Source: Adlercreutzia caecimuris B7 (GTDB taxonomy: Bacteria; Actinomycetota; Coriobacteriia; Coriobacteriales; Eggerthellaceae). From it: a stretch of 64,000 bases of DNA. The notes below the pieces were generated by a model that saw nothing but the letters and a program-made list of their open reading frames with translations, did not search any database and had not been told where the DNA came from. The DNA lies in the NCBI RefSeq assembly GCF_000403355.2, contig NZ_KE159646.1, forward strand, positions 2,865,960 to 2,929,959, given 5' to 3'. The position numbers and the translations under genes are program-made. Below are positions 58,609 to 64,000 of the stretch, in pieces; position 1 is the first letter of the stretch, and each line of letters starts with the position of its first letter.

Positions 58609-59877
58609 ATGTCTGAGTATATGCAGGGCGGCGCCCTCGCCAACGACGACCTCGATTTCTCGGCGCCCCGTGGGCGGGATCATGCTGCCGAGCGCTCGAC
58701 GGCTGCGGTGAAGAGCCCGGCGTTGAACGTGGCCATCGGCGTGAGCGCCGTGGCGGTGCTGGCCGGGCTGGCGCTGTGGTTTATGCAGCTGACCGGCGGC
58801 ATGGTGCAGACCGCCATGCGCAACCTCGACAGCTGGGGCCTCTACATCACGGGATTCATGTTCTTCGTGGGCCTGTCGGCCGGCGGCCTCATCATCTCGT
58901 CGGTGCCCAAGGCCCTCGGCATCCGCGGCTTTGGCGGCATCTCGAAGGTGGCCGTGTTCTCGTCCATCGCCTGCACGGTGGTCGCCATCGGTCTTGTGGT
59001 AGTGGATATGGGCCAGCCCTTCCGCGTGTGGGAGCTGTTCGTGTACTCCAATCTGGGCAGCCCGCTCATGTGGGACATCATCGTTTTGGCCACCTACCTC
59101 ATCCTGTCGTGCGTGTACCTGTGGGCGCAGATCCAGACCGAGCGCGGCAAGGTCAGCGCCGTGGCGCTGCGCATCGTCTCGGTGATCGCGCTCGTCACTG
59201 CCGTGCTCGTGCACTCGGTGACCGCCTGGATCTTCGGCCTGCAGCAGGGGCATGAGATGTGGCACACCGCCCTTCTGGCCCCCTGGTTCGTGTCCTCGGC
59301 CCTGGTGTGCGGCACAGCGCTCGTGATGGCCGTGGTCATCGGGCTGCGCCGTGCGGGCTACCTGGAGGTGGAGCAGGAAAACGTGGTGCGCCTGGCCAAG
59401 CTCCTCGGCGCCTTCGTGCTGGTGGACCTGTACTTCTTCGGCTGCGATCTGCTCACCGAGGGTTTCCCGGGCGGTGCCGGCGCTGAAGTGGTGGCCCTGC
59501 TGACCCAAGGCCCCCTGGCTCCCTACTTCTGGTTCGAGATCATCGGGTGCGCCGCGTGCGCCGTTATCTGCCTGACCCCGGCTCTGCGCCGCAACGGGCT
59601 TTTGGTGGCGGCCTCCTTGCTGGCCATCGCGGGCATCTTCTGCAAGCGCGTGCAGCTGCTGGTGGGCGGCTTCCAGATCACCAACCTCGATCTGCCCTTC
59701 GCGATGAACTCCATGAGCGTCACCTATGCCGACGGCACGCTCGCGGATGCCTACGCGAACCTCGTCTACTGGCCCACGCCGCTGGAGTTCGGCGTGACGC
59801 TGGGGGTGGTGGCCCTCGGGTTCCTCATCTTCTTCCTGGGCCTGAAGTTCCTTCCCCTGCGACCCACCGAGAAGTAG
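58609..59877 (+). CDS. NrfD/PsrC-like membrane anchor (operon II)
   Basis: The 422-residue protein has nine to ten helices and a hydrophilic 35-residue N-terminus. It shares MFFVGLSAGGLI and VLVHSVTAWIFGLQ with the operon I anchor. It is a quinone-site subunit of the complex. Confidence 0.88.
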   Translation: MSEYMQGGALANDDLDFSAPRGRDHAAERSTAAVKSPALNVAIGVSAVAVLAGLALWFMQLTGGMVQTAMRNLDSWGLYITGFMFFVGLSAGGLIISSVPKALGIRGFGGISKVAVFSSIACTVVAIGLVVVDMGQPFRVWELFVYSNLGSPLMWDIIVLATYLILSCVYLWAQIQTERGKVSAVALRIVSVIALVTAVLVHSVTAWIFGLQQGHEMWHTALLAPWFVSSALVCGTALVMAVVIGLRRAGYLEVEQENVVRLAKLLGAFVLVDLYFFGCDLLTEGFPGGAGAEVVALLTQGPLAPYFWFEIIGCAACAVICLTPALRRNGLLVAASLLAIAGIFCKRVQLLVGGFQITNLDLPFAMNSMSVTYADGTLADAYANLVYWPTPLEFGVTLGVVALGFLIFFLGLKFLPLRPTEK

Positions 59878-59911
59878 CGCCCTCTCGGGTACGAACCGGA
59901 TTCACCCGATT

Positions 59912-59938
59912 CGGCCCGTATCTCCGGTATACGGGCCG
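59912..59938 (+). terminator. Hairpin after Mo operon II
   Basis: A 10-bp stem CGGCCCGTAT/ATACGGGCCG with a seven-base loop has no strong T-run, so partial read-through into the cytochrome-like pair is possible. Confidence 0.5.
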
Positions 59939-59987
59939 TCTGCCGTGGGGCGGGCGGCCCTTTTCTTTCAAGGGAGGAAGGAGCCCT

Positions 59988-60350
59988 ATGAGGAAGATCG
60001 TTGCAACGGTGGCGGTGTTTCTGCTGGCAGGCGCATGCGTCGTCGGTGCAGTGGCTCTCGCGCGGCCCGATGCGCTGAGCGTGCGGCCCGTCACAGCCGA
60101 GTCGCCCTGTCCCGTGGCAGGGTGCGCCTCGGGGGCGTGCCACGGCTTCGACGATGTGCCCGAGCCCGACGGCGTGCACGAGATGACCTGTCCGGAGGCC
60201 TCGTGCGCATCGGTGGAATGCCATGGCTGGGAGTCGCTCTCGTCGCGCTATCACCAGGCATCGGATGCGAGTCTGAACCTGTGGATTCTCATGCCGGTGG
60301 CCCTTGTGGTGGCGCTTATCGGCATCGTGGGAAAGGTGGGCAGGTCATGA
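59988..60350 (+). CDS. Small membrane protein with two CX4CX4CH motifs
   Basis: This 120-residue protein has an N-terminal signal-anchor helix, an outward domain and a C-terminal helix (about 96-116). The domain contains C41-x4-C46-x4-C51-H52 and C68-x4-C73-x4-C78-H79. CX4CH is a known but uncommon c-type heme site, so this may be a diheme membrane cytochrome; metal or Fe-S binding cannot be excluded. It overlaps the next gene by ATGA and follows Mo operon II, suggesting electron transfer. Confidence 0.6.
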   Translation: MRKIVATVAVFLLAGACVVGAVALARPDALSVRPVTAESPCPVAGCASGACHGFDDVPEPDGVHEMTCPEASCASVECHGWESLSSRYHQASDASLNLWILMPVALVVALIGIVGKVGRS

Positions 60351-60778
60351 GAATGCTCATTGTGGATGCCCTGGCGCTGGCCCTGTACCTCGTGGTGTCG
60401 TTGCCGGCGCTGACGGGGATCGGGCTGCACGAGTGGCTGGGACTCGGCGTGGGGCTCGCCCTGCTCGTCCACAGCGCCCAGCACATCGATTTCGTCGGGC
60501 GCCTCCTGTCCGGCCGCCGATCCCTGCGCGCCATGGGTCGCGTCCTGCTGGATGCAGCACTCGTGGTCGCCGTGGTGGTTGCGGTGCTCTCGGGCCTCAT
60601 GGAGTCGGGCGCGGTGCTGCCGGCGCTCGGCCTGTATGCCGAGGGGTACTACTTCTGGGGGCCGCTGCACGCCGCCTCCGCCAAGGCGCTCCTCGCCCTT
60701 CTGGTGGTGCACGGGGCGCTCAACATCGGCACGCTGCGCCGCCTTGTCCAGCGCGCCCGCGCAGGGGAGGGGGAATAG
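60347..60778 (+). CDS. DUF4405/cytochrome b-like membrane protein
   Basis: The 143-residue protein has four helices and histidines at 28, 42, 46, 108 and 122 placed near helix ends (GLHEW, VHSAQH, PLHAA, VVHGALN), as in DUF4405 and cytochrome b561-like diheme proteins. It is coupled to the small CX4CH protein. Together they could form a quinol-to-periplasm electron route. Confidence 0.65.
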   Translation: MRMLIVDALALALYLVVSLPALTGIGLHEWLGLGVGLALLVHSAQHIDFVGRLLSGRRSLRAMGRVLLDAALVVAVVVAVLSGLMESGAVLPALGLYAEGYYFWGPLHAASAKALLALLVVHGALNIGTLRRLVQRARAGEGE

Positions 60779-60846
60779 GGGGCTGCCGGTTGTTCTCCAC
60801 GGCTCTTTTACGTGAGCTTTTGCGGATGATCTAACTGAATTTGGAA

Positions 60847-60894
60847 GCGGGGCCGGGAATAGGAATCCCGGCCCCGCTGCTTGCAGGAGCAAGC
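60847..60894 (+). terminator. Double hairpin after the cytochrome-like pair
   Basis: A 12-bp stem GCGGGGCCGGGA/TCCCGGCCCCGC (60847-60877) is followed at once by GCTTGC-AGGA-GCAAGC. Confidence 0.65.
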
Positions 60895-60931
60895 ATTCTC
60901 TCAGACATCATGAAAATCTCTTATAGGAACG

Positions 60932-60983
60932 TTGCGCTTGTCCGCCCAACTCGCTAGAATACACGTTATTGGACAGTGTGTAT
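60932..60983 (+). promoter_or_regulatory. Promoter and operator of the TetR gene
   Basis: TTGCGC (60932-60937), 17 bases and TAGAAT (60955-60960) form the promoter. The dyad ATACAC (60959-60964) and GTGTAT (60978-60983) spans the start of transcription. The message would have little or no leader. Confidence 0.6.
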
Positions 60984-61658
60984 ATTTTTAGTCGCACTGT
61001 TGAAAACGAGCGAAAGGACGAGGCCATAGCCACCGCCGTTTGCGCGCCGCCCGCAGCTCCCTGCGAGGATAGGCGCATCTCGAAATCGAAGCGGGCCCTG
61101 CGCGAGGCGCTCATCGCGCTTCTGGAGGAGCGCGGCTTCGACGCCATTACCGTGAACGACTTATGCGAGCGGGCCGACCTGACCCGCGGCACCTTCTACA
61201 ACCACTTCAGCGACAAGGAGAACCTGCTGGCCGTGCTGGAGGACGAGGTGATGGCCGACATCGGCGCCCTGCAGGGACGCATGCACGACATCACCCTGGC
61301 CGACATGCTCGCCTACCGCGTGGCCGGACGCCCCCTGCCGCTTTTGGTGGAGCTGTTCGACTACCTGCGCGAGCAGAGCGCCTTTCTGCATGCGGTGCTG
61401 GGCCCTGGGGGCGACGCGCGCTTCGCCCCGCGCCTGCGCGAGGCGATATGCGAGAACCTTGTGCAGAACATCCTTCACGAGAAGTACCGCGATAACCCCA
61501 CGCCTTTCGTGGAATACTACGTGGCCTTCTACGCCGCCGCCTACCTGGGCATCATCACCTGCTGGATCGAGCGCGGCACACCGGAATCCTCCGAGGACAT
61601 GGCGCGGATCGCCACGCGCTTGTTCTTCATCAAGCCCGGCGAGTCCATCGAGCTGTAA
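60969..61658 (+). CDS. TetR-family regulator
   Basis: The protein has up to 229 residues. The TetR helix-turn-helix is at about residues 38-88 (RISKSKRALREALIALLEERGFDAITVNDLCERADLTRGTFYNHF, given for location) with a helical ligand-binding remainder. The start is uncertain: TTG 60969 or GTG 60978 both lie near the predicted transcript start, implying a nearly leaderless message, and no later in-frame start fits. It lies 21 bases before the activase gene and probably regulates it. Confidence 0.8.
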   Translation: MDSVYIFSRTVENERKDEAIATAVCAPPAAPCEDRRISKSKRALREALIALLEERGFDAITVNDLCERADLTRGTFYNHFSDKENLLAVLEDEVMADIGALQGRMHDITLADMLAYRVAGRPLPLLVELFDYLREQSAFLHAVLGPGGDARFAPRLREAICENLVQNILHEKYRDNPTPFVEYYVAFYAAAYLGIITCWIERGTPESSEDMARIATRLFFIKPGESIEL

Positions 61659-61679
61659 CGGGGAAAGCGAGACCGACCT

Positions 61680-64000
61680 ATGAAAAAGAACAAGTACACC
61701 GAGATCATCACCGAGGCCTCCACGTCCGAGAAGGCGCCTGCCGGCACCGCCGCAGATTCCGCGCTGGGCTGCGCCTCCTGCGCCCCGCGCGTGACGGCGA
61801 CAGAAGAGGCCCGGGCCAATGCCGCCGAGGCGAGTGCTGCCGCCCGCGCCGCGGCCGAGGCGTGCCCCTACCATATCGGCATCGACGTGGGCTCCACCAC
61901 GGTGAAGCTCGCGGTGCTGGACAACGACCACAACATCCTCTGGGCGGTGTACCGCCGCCACCACGCCGATGTGCGCGCCACCATCATCGAGGTGCTGCGC
62001 GAGGCGGCCGAGGCGTACCCTGCCGAGGCCATGACCATCGCCATCACCGGCTCAGGCGGCCTGCTGTTGTCCCAATGGCTGGGCGTCGCCTTCGTCCAGG
62101 AGGTCATCGCGTCCAAGACGGCCGTGGAGACCTTCATCCCCGCCACGGACGTGGCCATCGAGCTGGGCGGCGAGGACGCGAAGATCATCTACTTCGACCA
62201 TGGTATCGAGCAGCGCATGAACGGCACCTGCGCCGGCGGCACCGGGGCCTTCATCGACCAGATGGCGGCGCTTCTGAACACCGACGCCGGCGGCCTCAAC
62301 GAGCTGGCGGCCGACCACAGCACCATCTACCCCATCGCCAGCCGCTGCGGCGTGTTCGCCAAGACCGACGTGCAGCCGCTGCTGAACGAGGGGGCCCGGC
62401 GCGAGGACATCGCCGCCTCCATCTTCCAGTCGGTGGTCACCCAGACCATCTCGGGCCTCGCCTGCGGGCGGCCCATCCGCGGCAACGTGGCCTTCCTGGG
62501 CGGTCCTTTGCAGTACCTGCCCGAGCTGCGCAAGCGCTTCTACGAGACGCTGGAGCTGACCGATGAGGCCATCATCGTGCCCGAGAACGCCCACCTGTTC
62601 GTGGCCGCGGGCTGCGCCATCGCCGGGGTGGGCGAGGGGGCCGCTCCCGAGAAGCTCGCGGATGTGCTCGTGCGCCTGGAAGGGCTCGGCGACATGCAGG
62701 GCTCCGAAGTGGTGCGCCTGGCCCCGCTGTTCGCCAACGACGAGGAGCTGGCCGAGTTTCGCGCCCGCCACGACGGCGAGCGCGTGCGCCGCGCGTCGCT
62801 TGCGGACTACCGCGGCGTGGCCTTCCTCGGCATCGATGCCGGCTCCACCACCTTCAAGGCGGCCCTCATCGGCGAGGATGGGGCGCTGCTCTGGTCCACC
62901 TACGCCTCCAACAAGGGCGACGTGCTCGGGTGCGCCAAGGCCGCCGTGGCCGAGCTGTACCATGCGCTGCCCAGCGATCCTGCCACGGGTGCGCCGCTTG
63001 TGACCATCGGCCACGCCACGGTGACCGGCTACGGCGAGGGGCTTCTGCTGGAGGCCCTGCGGGTCGATTCCGGCGAGATCGAGACCGTGGCCCATCTGCG
63101 CGGCGCCCAGGAGATGCTGCCTGGGGTGGAGTTCATCCTGGACATCGGCGGCCAGGATATGAAGTGCCTGCGCGTGAAGGACGGTGTCATCGACCACATC
63201 ATGCTGAACGAGGCCTGCTCCTCGGGCTGCGGCAGCTTCATCGAGTCCTTCGCGAGCGGTTTGAACCTGGACGTGGCCGAGTTCGCCGCCACGGCCATTT
63301 CCGCCGAGAACCCGGTGGATCTGGGCAGCCGCTGCACCGTGTTCATGAACTCCCGCGTGAAGCAGGCTCAGAAGGAGGGGGCCACCGTGGGCGACATCGC
63401 TGCGGGCCTGGCTATCTCCGTCATCAAGAACGCCCTGTTCAAGGTCATCAAGATTCGTGATCCGCACGATGTGGGCACCCAGGTCATCGTCCAGGGCGGC
63501 ACCTTCTTGAACGACGCGGTGCTGCGCGCCTTCGAGCAGCTGTCGGAGGTGAACGCCGTGCGCCCCGACATCGCCGGCAACATGGGAGCCTTCGGCGCGG
63601 CGCTTCTGGCCCGCGACCGCTACGAGGATATGCGCCGCCACACCGAGGGCGTGCCCCTGTCGCCGGATGTGGGCCCGAAGGTTTTCACGAGCGGACTGTT
63701 GTCCCTCGCCGAGATCGAGGCCCTGGCTCCCACCCATAAGACCGTGCGCTGCAAGGGCTGCTCCAACGCCTGCCTGCTCACGGTGAACGACTTCGGCCGC
63801 GATCCGGCCACGGGCGTCCGCCGCCGCTTCATCACCGGCAACCGCTGCGAGAAGGGCGAGAGCCTGGGTACCGGCACCGAGAAGTCCGACGTGCCGAATC
63901 TCTTCGAGTGGAAGTCCCGGCGGCTCTTCGACGCCTACGAGCCCATCCCCGCAGAAGACGCCTGCGGCACCGTGGGCATCCCGCGGGCGCTGAACATGTA
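61680..64000 (+). CDS. Large BadF/HgdC-type CoA-dehydratase activase-like protein (partial)
   Basis: This frame is open to the window end (over 770 residues). It has two ASKHA ATPase domains in tandem: [11 protein letters not shown] near residue 67 and [11 protein letters not shown] near residue 383. Each has a later Cys-Gly motif ([10 protein letters not shown], then ACSSGCGSF) that would bridge a [4Fe-4S] cluster in HgdC-type activators. After the second domain comes [11 protein letters not shown], the beginning of the DUF2229-like part. Such proteins are thought to activate 2-hydroxyacyl-CoA dehydratases or related reductases by ATP-driven electron transfer. The substrate enzyme is not in the window. 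Confidence 0.85.
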   Translation, partial: MKKNKYTEIITEASTSEKAPAGTAADSALGCASCAPRVTATEEARANAAEASAAARAAAEACPYHIGIDVGSTTVKLAVLDNDHNILWAVYRRHHADVRATIIEVLREAAEAYPAEAMTIAITGSGGLLLSQWLGVAFVQEVIASKTAVETFIPATDVAIELGGEDAKIIYFDHGIEQRMNGTCAGGTGAFIDQMAALLNTDAGGLNELAADHSTIYPIASRCGVFAKTDVQPLLNEGARREDIAASIFQSVVTQTISGLACGRPIRGNVAFLGGPLQYLPELRKRFYETLELTDEAIIVPENAHLFVAAGCAIAGVGEGAAPEKLADVLVRLEGLGDMQGSEVVRLAPLFANDEELAEFRARHDGERVRRASLADYRGVAFLGIDAGSTTFKAALIGEDGALLWSTYASNKGDVLGCAKAAVAELYHALPSDPATGAPLVTIGHATVTGYGEGLLLEALRVDSGEIETVAHLRGAQEMLPGVEFILDIGGQDMKCLRVKDGVIDHIMLNEACSSGCGSFIESFASGLNLDVAEFAATAISAENPVDLGSRCTVFMNSRVKQAQKEGATVGDIAAGLAISVIKNALFKVIKIRDPHDVGTQVIVQGGTFLNDAVLRAFEQLSEVNAVRPDIAGNMGAFGAALLARDRYEDMRRHTEGVPLSPDVGPKVFTSGLLSLAEIEALAPTHKTVRCKGCSNACLLTVNDFGRDPATGVRRRFITGNRCEKGESLGTGTEKSDVPNLFEWKSRRLFDAYEPIPAEDACGTVGIPRALNM

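Noticed and set aside
62052-63737. 561-codon minus-strand frame opposite the activase
   Set aside because: The plus-strand frame from 61680 holds both activase domains and runs to the window end.

Overview
The window is GC-rich DNA from an anaerobic actinobacterium, most likely class Coriobacteriia, family Eggerthellaceae (relatives of Eggerthella, Gordonibacter, Adlercreutzia). This is an inference from gene content: Tat-exported molybdopterin oxidoreductases with DmsB-like and NrfD-like partners, LuxR regulators fused to membrane domains, a large 2-hydroxyacyl-CoA dehydratase-type activase and no aerobic respiratory genes. No rRNA, tRNA or CRISPR array was seen.

Layout. 0-9.9 kb: a C39-like peptidase, an ABC exporter pair, a DUF4190 lipoprotein-like membrane protein, an HTH protein with a Ser/Thr kinase, a SpoU methylase with a membrane acyltransferase-like protein, a membrane LuxR regulator and uppP. 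9.9-12.5 kb: module I, an orphan NrfD-like membrane protein, a YtrA-type GntR regulator and an SPFH (stomatin-like) protein. 12.7-14.5 kb: a DUF1810-HAD fusion and a ParDE-like toxin-antitoxin pair. 14.6-19 kb: Mo oxidoreductase operon I (catalytic, four-cluster Fe-S and NrfD subunits). 19-27 kb: an HdeD-like protein, chorismate mutase and DAHP synthase, a DUF559-type nuclease-like gene between two copies of a short inverted-repeat element, then a T-box leader (probable Trp) controlling an ECF tryptophan importer. 27-36.7 kb: an acyltransferase/hydrolase operon, HelD-like helicase, LytTR/DUF3021 pair, MerR and MFS genes, a BrnT-like toxin-antitoxin pair and a LexA-like promoter with no obvious target. 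36.7-47 kb: Lhr helicase, a membrane LuxR regulator, thioesterase, rhamnose mutarotase and a PFL-family (UPF0210) protein. 47-49.5 kb: beta-carbonic anhydrase whose 3' end is duplicated around an inserted Abi_2 defence gene. 49.5-52.1 kb: module II, a second NrfD-SPFH-GntR set. 52.1-60.8 kb: an AAA/DUF4143 ATPase behind a four-unit repeat, a radical SAM protein, Mo oxidoreductase operon II and a small two-gene cytochrome-like unit. 61-64 kb: a TetR regulator and the start of a large CoA-dehydratase activase, cut by the window end.

How it fits together. The strongest pattern is that the two NrfD-GntR-SPFH modules each share a palindromic promoter element with one Mo oxidoreductase operon. Site A (ATTGTC-N4-GAYAAT) precedes module I and Mo operon I. 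Site B (TTRTCGC-N6-TTGCGAYA) precedes module II, the radical SAM gene and Mo operon II; at two of the three it overlaps a -35 of identical geometry. This suggests two parallel respiratory regulons, each with its own GntR regulator and membrane partners. The substrates of both Mo enzymes cannot be read from the sequence.
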